A model generated the notes under the pieces. The model had not been told where the DNA came from. It searched no databases and was given only the letters and a program-made list of their open reading frames with translations. A stretch of 64,000 nt of DNA from Stygiobacter sp. (GTDB lineage Bacteria; Pseudomonadota; Alphaproteobacteria; Rhodospirillales; Magnetospirillaceae). The position numbers were made by a program, and so were the translations under genes. Where the stretch lies: the NCBI GenBank assembly GCA_006218045.1, contig VBWB01000021.1:1-64000 (forward strand), given 5' to 3'. Every line of letters starts with the position of its first letter. Position 1 is the first letter of the stretch. Shown piece by piece: positions 20,304 to 29,684 of this stretch.

Positions 20304-20433
20304 GGGTGGCAAAGGGATATGCACCATCCGAACCGCACTCTGCCCTTTAGGATGGGTTATCCACCGCACCCCATTGCGCCTGGATCAGGGTTTTCGTAAG
20401 GTCGCTCAGACTTTCCCGTCAGGATGACGCAGC

Positions 20434-21537
20434 ATGAAGATCAACGGCACCCCCACCCGCACCATCTGGCTGGCCGCCGACGGCTGGGCGGTGGAAATCA
20501 TCGACCAGACCCGCCTGCCGCATGAATTGGTGAATGTGCGGCTGGAAAGCCTGGCCGACGCCGCCCACGCCATCAAGGCCATGCTGGTGCGCGGCGCCCC
20601 CTTGATCGGCGCCACCGCCGCTTACGGCATGGCGCTGGCGGCGCGGGCCAACAGCTCGGATCTGGCTTTGACGGTGGCCTATAACATCCTGCACACCACC
20701 CGCCCCACCGCCATCAATCTGAAATGGGCGCTGGATCAGATGATCGCTGCCCTGGGCAAGGTGCCGGAAGAGCACCGCATGGCCGCCGCCTATGCGCGGG
20801 CCGCCGAAATCTGCGACGAGGACGTCGCCATCAATTCCGCCATCGGCGATAACGGTGCCGCCCTGATCCGGGCCGCCTGGGAAAGCGCGCGTGCGCGCGG
20901 CGCTGACCGCGTCAACGTGCTGACCCATTGCAATGCCGGCTGGCTGGCCACGGTGGATTGGGGCACCGCCATCGCCCCCATCTACAAGGCCCATGATGCC
21001 GGCATCCCGGTGCATGTGTGGGTGGACGAAACCCGTCCGCGCAATCAGGGCGCCTCCCTGACCGCGCGCGAACTGAACTGGCACGGTGTGCCGCATACGG
21101 TGATCGCCGACAATAGCGGCGGCCATCTGATGCAGCATGGCATGGTCGATCTGTGCATCGTCGGCACCGACCGGGTCACCCGCAACGGCGACGTCTGCAA
21201 CAAGATCGGCACCTATCTCAAGGCCCTGGCGGCCAAGGACAATGCCGTGCCGTTCCATGTCGCCCTGCCCAGCCCGACCATCGACTGGAGCGTCGCCGAC
21301 GGCATCACGGAAATCCCCATCGAGGAACGCGACGCCGCCGAGCAGACCCACATGACCGGCAAGGCCGCCGACGGCAGCATCGTCAGCGTCCAGGTCACCC
21401 CCGACGGCAGCCCGGCGGGCAATTGGGGCTTCGACGTCACCCCGGCGCGGCTGGTCAGCGGCCTGATCACCGAGCGCGGGGTGTGCGCCGCCAGCCCGGA
21501 AGGCTTGCTCGGCCTGTTCCCCGAACGGAACGGCTGA
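20434..21537 (+). CDS. mtnA: S-methyl-5-thioribose-1-phosphate isomerase
   Basis: Isomerises 5-methylthioribose 1-phosphate to 5-methylthioribulose 1-phosphate. The 367-residue protein belongs to the eIF2B-like family. It has [20 protein letters not shown] near residue 50, the catalytic-Cys region [17 protein letters not shown] and the Asp-bearing [19 protein letters not shown]. The start ATG is preceded by AGGATGACGCAGC. The aldolase gene follows after one base, so the two form an operon. The substrate comes from MtnP encoded just upstream. Confidence 0.95.
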   Translation: MKINGTPTRTIWLAADGWAVEIIDQTRLPHELVNVRLESLADAAHAIKAMLVRGAPLIGATAAYGMALAARANSSDLALTVAYNILHTTRPTAINLKWALDQMIAALGKVPEEHRMAAAYARAAEICDEDVAINSAIGDNGAALIRAAWESARARGADRVNVLTHCNAGWLATVDWGTAIAPIYKAHDAGIPVHVWVDETRPRNQGASLTARELNWHGVPHTVIADNSGGHLMQHGMVDLCIVGTDRVTRNGDVCNKIGTYLKALAAKDNAVPFHVALPSPTIDWSVADGITEIPIEERDAAEQTHMTGKAADGSIVSVQVTPDGSPAGNWGFDVTPARLVSGLITERGVCAASPEGLLGLFPERNG

Positions 21538-21538
21538 C

Positions 21539-22174
21539 ATGCAAAGCATCGTCGATGCCGTCCGTCTGTTGGCCGAACGCGGCCTGAATCAGGGTGCCTC
21601 GGGCAATGTATCGCTCCGTGGCGGCGACGGTTTCATCATCACCCCGTCGGGGGTGTCGGCGGATGTGCTGCGTCCCGACCAACTGGTCGTCATGGATATG
21701 GACGGCACTTGGTCGGGGGCGTGGAAACCGTCGAGCGAATGGCGGTTCCACCGCGACATCTATGCCGCCCGCGCCGATGCCCATGCCGTGGTCCATTGCC
21801 ATTCCCCCGCCGCCACCGCCCTGGCGGTGTTGGGCAAGACCTTGCCGGCCTTCCATTACATGGTGGCCATCGCCGGCGGGGCGGACGTGCGCTGCGCCCC
21901 CTACGCCACCTTCGGCACCCAGGAATTGTCGGATGCGGCGCTGGCGGCGCTGACCGACCGCCGTGCCTGCCTGCTGGGCCACCATGGCATGATCAGTATC
22001 GGCAAGGATCTGGCCCAGGCGGTGGATATCGCCGTGGAAGTCGAGTTCCTGGCCGATCTTTATCTGCGCCTGTTGCCCCTGGGCGAACCACCGGTGCTGC
22101 CGGCGGCGGAAATGGCGGTGGTGCTGGAAAAGTTCAAATCCTACGGTGCCAATGCGCAGTCGGCGTCACCCTGA
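21539..22174 (+). CDS. Class II aldolase/adducin-family protein, probable 5-methylthioribulose-1-phosphate aldolase
   Basis: A 211-residue zinc aldolase of the FucA type. Phosphate-binding motifs GASGNVSLR, TPSGVS and PSSEWRFH (with the FucA-type catalytic Glu) and zinc ligands in VVHCHSPAAT and LLGHHGM are visible. It lies one base after mtnA. Two functions fit the position: MtnB dehydratase of the classical methionine salvage route, or the aldolase (Ald2) of the DHAP shunt described in Rhodospirillum rubrum, which splits 5-methylthioribulose 1-phosphate to DHAP and 2-methylthioacetaldehyde. The SSE motif and the absence of mtnC/mtnD nearby favour the aldolase; this is inference. Confidence 0.8.
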   Translation: MQSIVDAVRLLAERGLNQGASGNVSLRGGDGFIITPSGVSADVLRPDQLVVMDMDGTWSGAWKPSSEWRFHRDIYAARADAHAVVHCHSPAATALAVLGKTLPAFHYMVAIAGGADVRCAPYATFGTQELSDAALAALTDRRACLLGHHGMISIGKDLAQAVDIAVEVEFLADLYLRLLPLGEPPVLPAAEMAVVLEKFKSYGANAQSASP

Positions 22175-22199
22175 ACGCACGCAACCTTATGGATGAGCG

Positions 22200-24104
22200 A
22201 TGGCACAGATACCCCCCGATATCCTGGCACAGTTGAATGGCCTGTTGGCACGAGGGCAGTACGCCGAGGCCGACAAGGTCTGTCGGCGGTTGTTGCGGGG
22301 CAAGGCTGACAAAGCCCAGGTCTATCTGATCCTGGGACAGATACAGCACATGTCCGGCGACAATGCCGGCGCGGTGGTTTCGCTCCGGCGGTCGACCGCC
22401 CTGGCCAGTCGTCATTCCGCCGGCTTCGCCGCCTTGGCGACCGTACTGATGGCGATGGGAAATCATGACGAGGCCTTGCACGCGCAAATGCAAGCCGGAG
22501 CTTGCCCGGATGCCGCCCCCCTGACTTTGCAAAACCTGGGGGTAATGTTGCAGCAGGCGGGCCGCGTGCGTGACGCGATCGCCACCTTTCGCCGCCTCAC
22601 CACCGTTCAACCCGGAAACCATCAGGCATGGCAGTCCTTGGGCCGACTGCATCGGCAGCTGGGAGAACACGACGATGCCGATATGGCATTGATGCGGGCG
22701 GCGGAACTGGCGAACAACGCCAACGCCTGGAAGGAACTGGCGCAGTTTCGCACGTTGCTTGGGAATGCCGCCGCCTTGGATGCCGCCGTGCGGGCTTTGG
22801 CGTTGGCCGCCGACGACGAACAGGCACAAAGATGCCACCTGGACGCATTGTTCGTGGCGGGTCGCCTTGACGAGGCGGAAGCCGCCTGCGCGGCATTGCG
22901 ATCCAGAGTCCCGGATGACCTGGCTTTGGCCAGGCAACAAGCCGCGATCCTGGCGGCCCAGGGCCACCTGGACGACGCATCGGCTTTACAGGCTCATTTA
23001 CTTGAACGTGACGACCTGACGGCGGTTCAAACCGCCGATATCCATTTGACCTGTGCCCGTCTGGCCTATGAGCGGGGCTCGGCCGAAATGGCATTGCAGC
23101 ACGTGGAAGCGGCGGCCGACGCGGCTCCGGGCGATCCGGCCGTGCGCATGCACCGTGGCTGGCAATTGCTGGCCCGGGGGCAATTGGATCGGGGGTGGGA
23201 AGAATTTGAATACCGCTTCCAGGCGGGTATCGAGCGGGGCGGGATATTGCCGCAATCCCTTCCGCAACAGCTCTGGCGGGGTGAGGATCTGCGCGGAAAA
23301 AGCATCCTGTTGTGGGGCGAGCAGGGAATCGGCGACGATATTCTGCAATGCTCCGCCTTGGACGAGGTCATTGAGCAGGCCGCCGTGGTGCACCTGCTGT
23401 GCGACCCCCGCTTGGTGCCGGTGCTGCGTCGCGACAGACCCGACAGCCTGCGGCTTTATCCGCGCGGCGACTACCTCGATGAAAGGCTGCTCTCCAGGGA
23501 GATCGACTATCAGTGCTCGACCGGCACCATGCTGCGTTACCTGCGTCCGACATTCGACAGCTTTCCGCGCCATCGGTCTCGTTATCTGCAACCCAATCCC
23601 GAGCGGGTCACGGAACTGCGCAACCGCTATGCCCAGTTGCCGGGGCGCAAAATAGGCCTGTCGTGGAGGTCAAAAAATTTGCGCAACGGCGCCGACAAAT
23701 CCTGCCCGCTGATCAACTGGGACGCGATCCTGACACTTCCCGGCATCACCTTCGTCAACCTGCAATACGGTGACGTCGCGGCAGAACTGCACGCCGTTCG
23801 CCAGAAATTCGGCGTTACCGTCCACACTGACCCCGAGATCGATCAGATGCGCGATATCGAGGGCTTTTTCGCACAATTGGCGGCGCTGGATGCGGTCGTC
23901 AGCATCAGTAACGCGACCGCCCATGCCGCCGGGGCGCTTGGTTGTCCGCTGCACGTGTTGCTGTCGGCCAATCCGCTGTGGGTGTGGTTTCTCGGGCGCT
24001 CGAACAGTCCCTGGTATCCTGCGGCGAAACTTTATCGGCAGGAACGGCTGGGGGTATGGCCGCCGGTATTGGAGGCGGTGGCCACCGCGTTGCGCAGCGC
24101 TTGA
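22200..24104 (+). CDS. TPR protein with C-terminal glycosyltransferase-9-like domain
   Basis: A 634-residue protein. The first about 330 residues are tetratricopeptide-type helical repeats (for example GQYAEADKVCRRLL, GRVRDAIATFRRLTTVQPGN). The C-terminal part from about 345 resembles the TPR-glycosyltransferase families common in Magnetospirillum and Rhodospirillum: SILLWGEQGIGDDILQCS, then GRKIGLSWRS, and VVSISNATAHAAGALGCPLHVLLS, which matches the donor-binding end of GT9/GT41-like folds. Possible roles are protein or polysaccharide glycosylation; the substrate is unknown. It begins 25 bases after the aldolase gene and ends 9 bases from the convergent sensor kinase gene. Confidence 0.78.
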   Translation: MAQIPPDILAQLNGLLARGQYAEADKVCRRLLRGKADKAQVYLILGQIQHMSGDNAGAVVSLRRSTALASRHSAGFAALATVLMAMGNHDEALHAQMQAGACPDAAPLTLQNLGVMLQQAGRVRDAIATFRRLTTVQPGNHQAWQSLGRLHRQLGEHDDADMALMRAAELANNANAWKELAQFRTLLGNAAALDAAVRALALAADDEQAQRCHLDALFVAGRLDEAEAACAALRSRVPDDLALARQQAAILAAQGHLDDASALQAHLLERDDLTAVQTADIHLTCARLAYERGSAEMALQHVEAAADAAPGDPAVRMHRGWQLLARGQLDRGWEEFEYRFQAGIERGGILPQSLPQQLWRGEDLRGKSILLWGEQGIGDDILQCSALDEVIEQAAVVHLLCDPRLVPVLRRDRPDSLRLYPRGDYLDERLLSREIDYQCSTGTMLRYLRPTFDSFPRHRSRYLQPNPERVTELRNRYAQLPGRKIGLSWRSKNLRNGADKSCPLINWDAILTLPGITFVNLQYGDVAAELHAVRQKFGVTVHTDPEIDQMRDIEGFFAQLAALDAVVSISNATAHAAGALGCPLHVLLSANPLWVWFLGRSNSPWYPAAKLYRQERLGVWPPVLEAVATALRSA

Positions 24105-24113
24105 ACAGCCCCT

Positions 24114-25442
24114 CTACAACGGCAGCCTGACCCGCGCCCGCAATCCGCCCAAGGGACTGTCTTCCAACAGCACCTCGCCGCCATGGCCGCGGACGATGTC
24201 GCGAGCGATGGTCAGGCCCAGCCCGACACCGCCGGTGGCCAAATTGCGCGACCGTTCCAGCCGGAAGAACGGCTTGAACACCTGCTCGCGGCTTTCGGCG
24301 GGGATGCCGGGGCCATCATCGTCGATGATGATTTCCGCCGCCTCCGCCCGCTTGCCCACCCTGACCCAGACATGGCCGCCATAGCGGTGGGCGTTGCCGA
24401 TCAGGTTGGAAATCACCCGGGCCATGGCCTGTGGCTTCAACGTCATCACCAGACCGTCTTCAACGTGCAGGTCCAGCTCGCGCCCCTCGCGGCGATAGCG
24501 CGACACCACCTCTTCGACCAAGGCGGCCAGATCGGTGGGGGTGGCCGGCTCGCCGCCCTCGCCGCGGACGAAGGCCAGATAGCCTTCGACCATCTGTTCC
24601 ATTTCCGCCACGTCTTCTTCCAACTCGACCCGGCCATCCACCTCGCCCAGCATGGCCAATTGCAGCTTCATCCGCGTGAGCGGCGTGCGCAAATCGTGCG
24701 ATACCCCGGCCAGCATCTCGGTACGCTGCTGCATCTGCCGTTTGATCCGGTCCTGCATCAGGTTGAAGGCCTGGGCCGCCTGACGCACCTCGGTGGCGCC
24801 CTCGGGCTTGAAATGGGGGACGTCGCGGCCCTTGCCGAAGGCGTCGGCGGCCACCGCCAACTTGCGCACCGAGCGCACCTGATTGCGCATGAACACGGTG
24901 GCGATGCCCAACAACAGCATGGAGGTACCGACCATCCACAACACGAAAATGTAGGTGGTGGAACTGAACAGACGCTTGCGCGGCACGAAGACTTCCAGCA
25001 GCCCGTCGGACAATTGCACCCGCACCGCCACCTCGCGCTCGAAGGAACGGGCGTCGACCATGAACGGGCGCTGCACCCGGTCGGAAAGCGCATCGTGCAG
25101 GGCCTGTTCCATCAAACCGCGCGGCGGTTCCGGCGGCGTGTTGGGCAAGATGCCGCCGATCTGGAAGCGCATGTCCAGATCCATCTTGTTGGCGGCGATG
25201 CCGAACACCCGCAGGCGGTTTTCCGGCCCCGGAAAGGCCCGCACGCTTTCGATCACCGCGCCGATATCGCCGGCCAGTCCCGTGGACAGTCGCCGCGCCA
25301 CCGTGTCCCAGTGACTGGCATAGAAGATATAGGTGGAGACCAGTTGCACCACGATCAGCGGGGTGACGATGATCAGCAGCGAACGCCCCAGCAAACCTTG
25401 CGGCAAGATGCGTTTGAACCAGCGTTCGGGTTGCGGCGCCAT
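24114..25442 (-). CDS. EnvZ/RstB-type sensor histidine kinase
   Basis: A 442-residue membrane kinase. It has two transmembrane segments (SLLIIVTPLIVVQLVSTYIF and YIFVLWMVGTSMLLLGIATV) flanking a periplasmic domain of about 120 residues, then a HAMP linker. The H-box is AGVSHDLRTPLTRMKLQLA. N and G boxes are NLIGNAHRYG, DDGPGIP and GGVGLGLTIARDI. It follows the OmpR-like regulator gene by one base and is the third gene of a marR-regulator-kinase group. EnvZ-like proteins usually respond to osmolarity or envelope stress; the stimulus here is not known. Confidence 0.92.
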   Translation of the reverse strand: MAPQPERWFKRILPQGLLGRSLLIIVTPLIVVQLVSTYIFYASHWDTVARRLSTGLAGDIGAVIESVRAFPGPENRLRVFGIAANKMDLDMRFQIGGILPNTPPEPPRGLMEQALHDALSDRVQRPFMVDARSFEREVAVRVQLSDGLLEVFVPRKRLFSSTTYIFVLWMVGTSMLLLGIATVFMRNQVRSVRKLAVAADAFGKGRDVPHFKPEGATEVRQAAQAFNLMQDRIKRQMQQRTEMLAGVSHDLRTPLTRMKLQLAMLGEVDGRVELEEDVAEMEQMVEGYLAFVRGEGGEPATPTDLAALVEEVVSRYRREGRELDLHVEDGLVMTLKPQAMARVISNLIGNAHRYGGHVWVRVGKRAEAAEIIIDDDGPGIPAESREQVFKPFFRLERSRNLATGGVGLGLTIARDIVRGHGGEVLLEDSPLGGLRARVRLPL

Positions 25443-25443
25443 C

Positions 25444-26127
25444 TCAGTCAGGCCTCAACATATAGCCCTGGCCGCGCACGGTTTGCAGATAGCGCGGCAG
25501 GCGGGAATCGTCTTCAAGCTTCTTACGCAACCGCGTCACCTGGACATCGACGGCACGGGGGTTGGCGCCGTTGCCGGTGCGGTTGGCCAGATCGTCGCGA
25601 CTGACCGCCTGACCGGCGGACTCGGCCAGGATGGCCAGCAATTCCCGCTCGCCGGTGGTCAGGTGCACAACCTCGTCACCCTGGCGCAATTCAGCCCGGC
25701 CAGAATCCCAGACGAATGCGCCCAAGCCCAGAAGCCTGGCCGTCGGCGCCTCGATCTTGGGGGCGCGACGCAGGATCGAGGCGATACGCAGCAACAATTC
25801 CCTCGGCTCGAACGGCTTGCTCAGATAATCGTCGGCCCCCGATTCCAGCCCCGAGATGCGGTCCTCGGACTCGCCCATGGCGGTCAGCAGCAGGATGGGA
25901 AGGGGGCTTCGACCGCGCAGATCGCGGGTCAGGCTCAGGCCATCCTCGCCCGGCATCATCACGTCGAGGACCATCAGATCGGCTTCGACCACCGCCAGCT
26001 TGGCCCTGGCCTCGGCGGCGGAGGCGGCGGTGGTGACCAGATAGCCGTTGTCGGACAGGTATTTGCGCAGCAATTGCCGCAGCCGGTCATCGTCATCGAC
26101 CACCAGGATATGCGGCTTGTCGTCCAT
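25444..26127 (-). CDS. OmpR-like response regulator
   Basis: A 227-residue regulator with receiver pocket VVDDDDRLRQLL, phospho-Asp in LMVLDVMMPGEDG, conserved LLTAMGE and Lys in YLSKPFEPREL. The C-terminal winged helix ends with YLQTVRGQGYML. The reading frame can start at GTG 26133 or ATG 26127. AGGA lies eight bases before the ATG and only two before the GTG, so I chose the ATG. It pairs with the downstream kinase and follows the MarR-type gene by 16 bases. Confidence 0.92.
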   Translation of the reverse strand: MDDKPHILVVDDDDRLRQLLRKYLSDNGYLVTTAASAAEARAKLAVVEADLMVLDVMMPGEDGLSLTRDLRGRSPLPILLLTAMGESEDRISGLESGADDYLSKPFEPRELLLRIASILRRAPKIEAPTARLLGLGAFVWDSGRAELRQGDEVVHLTTGERELLAILAESAGQAVSRDDLANRTGNGANPRAVDVQVTRLRKKLEDDSRLPRYLQTVRGQGYMLRPD

Positions 26128-26143
26128 GATCACGTTCCTGACT

Positions 26144-26686
26144 TTACAAATGGCCCGCGACGGGCCGTTCAGACGCCACTCGGGCTTGTCGCAGCCAGCC
26201 GGGGCCGCGCGACGGGAACCGGGAGCGGTCGGCTTCGTCGATCAGCCCCAGCATGACCTTGCGGAAACCTTCCACCGCCTCGGCCCCGGCCTCGCGGTAG
26301 GCGCGGGCGAAGCGGGCGCGCTGGCGTTCGGTCAATTGCCGTTCAAGCTCGGTGCCTTTTTCCGTCAGTTCCAGCAGACGCTGGCGGCGGTCGTGCACGC
26401 CGGGGCGCTGGGTGATGAAGCCTTCGTCCACCAATTGACCCAAAACGCGGGACAGGGATTGCTTGGTGATGCGCAAAATGGCCAGCAGATCCGACACCGT
26501 CATGCCCGGATTGCGGCCGACGAAATAGATGACGCGGTGGTGCGCCCGCCCGAACCCGTATGCGGCCAGGATGGCGTCGGGCTCGGCGGTGAAGTCGCGA
26601 TAGGCGAAAAACAGCAACTCGATGCCCTGGCGCAATTCTTCCTCGCGCAGGAACAACGGATTGATGGGTGTCTTTACGTCAGTCAT
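26144..26686 (-). CDS. MarR-family transcriptional regulator
   Basis: A 180-residue winged-helix protein. The DNA-binding region lies around AHHRVIYFVGRNPGMTVSDLLAILRITKQSLSRVLGQL, and the wing carries the family motif DRRQRLLELTEKG. MarR-type proteins dimerise and usually repress their own and neighbouring genes until a small ligand binds. It is divergent from ilvE with 84 bases between, and heads a unit with the OmpR/EnvZ-like pair. A predicted promoter puts the start point within a base or two of the ATG, so the message may be leaderless. Confidence 0.87.
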   Translation of the reverse strand: MTDVKTPINPLFLREEELRQGIELLFFAYRDFTAEPDAILAAYGFGRAHHRVIYFVGRNPGMTVSDLLAILRITKQSLSRVLGQLVDEGFITQRPGVHDRRQRLLELTEKGTELERQLTERQRARFARAYREAGAEAVEGFRKVMLGLIDEADRSRFPSRGPGWLRQARVASERPVAGHL

Positions 26687-26693
26687 GTTGACA

Positions 26694-26722
26694 TATATCC
26701 CTCAAAATGTTACGTCTGGCAA
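26694..26722 (-). promoter_or_regulatory. Predicted promoter of the marR-type gene
   Basis: Minus strand TTGCCA (26722-26717), 17-base spacer, GATATA (26699-26694). The expected start is near 26687, next to the ATG at 26686. A plus-strand TTGACA (26688-26693) overlaps it, and could be the -35 of ilvE although no clear -10 follows. Confidence 0.4.
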
Positions 26723-26770
26723 GAACAAAGGGTAATTTTCTGACGTTTCACTCCCATCGGACGGAATATC

Positions 26771-27646
26771 ATGGCTGACCTAGTCCCCTTCCACGATCGC
26801 GACGGCTTCATCTGGTTCGACGGCAAACTGATCCCCTGGCGCGACGCCAAGGTGCACGTCCTCACCCACGGCCTGCATTACGGCTCGGCGGTGTTCGAGG
26901 GCGAGCGGGTTTACGGCGGCACGGTGTTCAAGCTGGCCGAGCATTCGGAGCGGCTGGTCAAGTCGGGCGAAATCCTGGGCATGAACATCCCCTTCAGCGC
27001 CGCCGAGATCGATGCCGCCACCACCGAGACGGTCAAGGCCAATGCCATCGTCGACGGCTATGTCCGCCCCATCGCCTGGCGCGGCTCGGAGATGATGGGC
27101 GTTGCCGCCCAGGCCAACAAGATCCATCTGGCCATCGCCTGCTGGGTGTGGCCGAGCTATTGGTCGCCCGAGGCCCGCATGCGCGGCATCCGCCTCAACA
27201 TCAGCGAATGGCACCGCCCGCATCCCCAGACCGCGCCGACCGCGGCCAAGGCCGCCGGCCTTTACATGATCTGCACCATGAGCAAGCACAAGGCCGAGGC
27301 CGACGGCTATGAAGACTCGCTGATGCTGGATTATCGCGGCCAAGTGGCCGAAGCCACCGGCGCCAATATCTTCTTCGTCTTCGACGGCGAGTTGCACACC
27401 CCCACCCCCGATTGCTTCCTTGACGGCATCACCCGCCGCACGGTCATCGACATCGCCATGAAGCGCGGCCTGAAGGTGATCGAACGCGCCATCCTGCCCG
27501 AGGACATGGGCAAGGCGACGGAGTGTTTCCTGACCGGCACCGCCGCCGAAGTCACTCCTGTGCGCGAAATCGGACCGTACACATTCACGCCAGGGGAAAT
27601 CAGCAAAACGCTGATCAGCGATTATGACACTTTAGTGCGCTCATAA
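26771..27646 (+). CDS. ilvE: Branched-chain amino acid aminotransferase
   Basis: PLP-dependent class IV aminotransferase that makes leucine, isoleucine and valine from their keto acids. It is 291 residues. Motifs visible are DAKVHVLTHGLHYGSAVFEGERVY near the N-terminus, the PLP lysine in TAAKAAGLYMICTMSKHKA, the family signature EATGANIFFVFDG, and GTAAEVTPVREI. The ATG at 26771 follows GGACGGAATATC. A terminator lies 37 bases after the stop. A D-amino-acid transaminase-like role is unlikely given the length and motifs. Confidence 0.93.
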   Translation: MADLVPFHDRDGFIWFDGKLIPWRDAKVHVLTHGLHYGSAVFEGERVYGGTVFKLAEHSERLVKSGEILGMNIPFSAAEIDAATTETVKANAIVDGYVRPIAWRGSEMMGVAAQANKIHLAIACWVWPSYWSPEARMRGIRLNISEWHRPHPQTAPTAAKAAGLYMICTMSKHKAEADGYEDSLMLDYRGQVAEATGANIFFVFDGELHTPTPDCFLDGITRRTVIDIAMKRGLKVIERAILPEDMGKATECFLTGTAAEVTPVREIGPYTFTPGEISKTLISDYDTLVRS

Positions 27647-27683
27647 TTATTCCAAAGCATCAAAGAAAATTGTCATTTTTGCG

Positions 27684-27712
27684 AAAGGCCGGTGTTTGCA
27701 ACGCCGGCCTTT
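27684..27712 (+). terminator. Intrinsic terminator after ilvE
   Basis: Stem AAAGGCCGG / CCGGCCTTT around a TGTTTGCAACG loop. The flanking A and T runs could let it work on both strands. Confidence 0.8.
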
Positions 27713-27798
27713 CATAATACTATCAGTCAGGGGATTCGTCATCCGCGCCTGCCGGTACGGGGTTTTTGAGCCGGTTGCGCCTGAACAGGTGATATTGC

Positions 27799-29502
27799 GT
27801 GAAAGCCTGGCAGAATCTACGGCTGTCCAGCCGGTTTATGATCATCGTCGGCGTCGGCGTGATCGCTCTTATCCTGAGCGTTGTCGTGGTCATCGGTCGT
27901 TTCGAGCGGGCCGAGATGGAGCACCAGCTGCAACGCCTGTCGGCCAATGAAATGACCTCGCTGCACGCTTTGATCCTCAACGTCATGGCCAAGCGGCCCG
28001 AGGACGGCGACAATATCGGCATCCAGGTCTTCAACAACTGGTTCGACAGCCGCAACGTCCATTATCCCGGCAAGGTGTGGAGCGCCTGGGGCGAAAAAGT
28101 CGTCGCCCACATGGCCGAGGCCGAGCCCGACCACAAGCCCAAGCTGCCGGTGGACGACATCGACCGCGAGGCCTTCGCCACCAAACAGCCGGTGGGCCGT
28201 TTCGTCGACGGCGCCTATCGCTACGCCTATCCCATCGTCCTTGGCGTCACCGACGGCGCCGACCAGGAAGTCTGTTACGCCTGTCACGGCGGCATGGGCA
28301 TGGAAAAGGGCGACGTCATCGCCGTGCTGTCCTCGTCCTTGTCCACCACCGAGGCAGAGGCCAAGATGCAGCGCATCCTCACCTTCCTGGCGGTCGGCGG
28401 CGTTCTCGCCACAATCTTGGCGGTCATGGGCATTCGCTGGAGCCTGGCCCGCATCATCACCACCCCCATCCACGACATGACCGAGCGCATGGCGGCGCTG
28501 TCCAAGGGCGATGTCAGCATCGACGTGCCGGCGCTGGAGCGCGGCGACGAAGTGGGCGACATCGCCCGTGCCGTGCAGGTGTTCAAGGACAACACCATCG
28601 CCAAGCAGGCCATGGAACAGGAAGCCCGTCAGGCCGCCGCCGCTCGCGAATCCCGCATGCGCCGGTTGGAGGAACTGATCCGCGGCTTTGAAGCCACCGT
28701 CGCCACCGTGCTGGAAACCGTGGCCCAGTCCTCGGACATGATGGCGCAGACGGCACGGCGCATGGTGTCGTCGGCCGACACCGCCGCCGAGCGGGCCAAA
28801 TCGGTGGCCCAGCACGCCAACGAAGCCAATCAGAACGTGCGCATGGTGGCCGAGGCGGCCGAGGAGCTGTCCAACTCGATCACCGAAATCGCCCAGCAAG
28901 TGGCCATGTCCAACGACGTCGCCTCGACCGCCACCACCGAGGCCCAGGGCGTCAATGCCCGCGTCACCGGTCTGGCCAGTGCCGCCGACAAGATCGGCGA
29001 AATCATCGAGATGATCACCGGCATCGCCGAGCAGACCAACCTTTTGGCGCTCAACGCCACCGTCGAGGCTGCGCGGGCCGGCGACGCCGGCAAGGGCTTC
29101 GCCGTGGTCGCCTCGGAAGTCAAGAATCTGGCGCGCCAGACCGTGCGGGCCACCGAGGACATCTCGACCCAGGTCTCGACCATCCAGCGCGAGACCCACC
29201 AGACGGTGGGCGCCATCCAGGGTATCGGCACCACCATTTCCTCCATGGACGGCATCACCACCGCCATCGCCGCCGCCATCGAGGAGCAGGGCGCCGCCAC
29301 CCAGGAAATCGCCCGCAACATCGATCATGCCGCCAGCGGCACCAATCAGGTCTACGAGAATATCAACGAAGTCAGCCGCACCATCCATGAAACCGACGAA
29401 GCGGCCAAGGAAGTGCTGGCGGCGGTGGAAGACCTGCAAGTGCAGGCCAAGACCCTGCGGCACGAGGTGGACAGCTTCCTGGCCGGCATCCGCGAAGTTT
29501 AG
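27799..29502 (+). CDS. Methyl-accepting chemotaxis protein with a periplasmic haem c motif
   Basis: A 567-residue chemoreceptor. TM1 lies at about 13-33 and TM2 at about 190-212, with a periplasmic sensor domain between. That domain contains CYACH (Cys159, Cys162, His163), a covalent haem c attachment motif, in a context like Tll0287/DUF3365-type domains. After TM2 come a HAMP domain and a long signalling coiled coil with the conserved tip [35 protein letters not shown]. The start is GTG at 27799; there is no closer ATG before TM1. A redox- or gas-sensing receptor is the likely role by analogy with DcrA-type haem receptors. Confidence 0.93.
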   Translation: MKAWQNLRLSSRFMIIVGVGVIALILSVVVVIGRFERAEMEHQLQRLSANEMTSLHALILNVMAKRPEDGDNIGIQVFNNWFDSRNVHYPGKVWSAWGEKVVAHMAEAEPDHKPKLPVDDIDREAFATKQPVGRFVDGAYRYAYPIVLGVTDGADQEVCYACHGGMGMEKGDVIAVLSSSLSTTEAEAKMQRILTFLAVGGVLATILAVMGIRWSLARIITTPIHDMTERMAALSKGDVSIDVPALERGDEVGDIARAVQVFKDNTIAKQAMEQEARQAAAARESRMRRLEELIRGFEATVATVLETVAQSSDMMAQTARRMVSSADTAAERAKSVAQHANEANQNVRMVAEAAEELSNSITEIAQQVAMSNDVASTATTEAQGVNARVTGLASAADKIGEIIEMITGIAEQTNLLALNATVEAARAGDAGKGFAVVASEVKNLARQTVRATEDISTQVSTIQRETHQTVGAIQGIGTTISSMDGITTAIAAAIEEQGAATQEIARNIDHAASGTNQVYENINEVSRTIHETDEAAKEVLAAVEDLQVQAKTLRHEVDSFLAGIREV

Positions 29503-29524
29503 ACATTTTCCGGAACACCCCTGA

Positions 29525-29556
29525 ACGGGCCGCCCGGCTTTGGCTGGGCGGCCCGT
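29525..29556 (+). terminator. Hairpin terminator after the haem chemoreceptor gene
   Basis: Stem ACGGGCCGCCC / GGGCGGCCCGT with a short inner arm, 23 bases after the stop. The following T run is weak (TGCTTTGG). Confidence 0.6.
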
Positions 29557-29684
29557 TGCTTTGGTATTACCCCTCGTCAACGGGGTGGACGGCGACGACA
29601 AAACGGTTTAATTGGCATAAGCATACCGATTCACCGCCCGTTCGGGCGGGGGCCAAGCCACCACCTGGGGGAGGTTCACCAGCG

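Noticed and set aside
20311-20355. Interleaved complementary blocks (AAAGGG/CCCTTT and CCATCC/GGATGG) upstream of mtnA, like a SAM-type pseudoknot riboswitch
   Set aside because: The loop lengths (13 bases in the middle, 1 base between the last strands) do not fit a normal H-type pseudoknot, the conserved SAM-II bases are not recognisable, and six-base matches are common by chance.
27817-29601. A 594-codon open frame on the minus strand
   Set aside because: Antisense shadow of the haem chemoreceptor gene, His/Gly/Asp-rich with no known domain.
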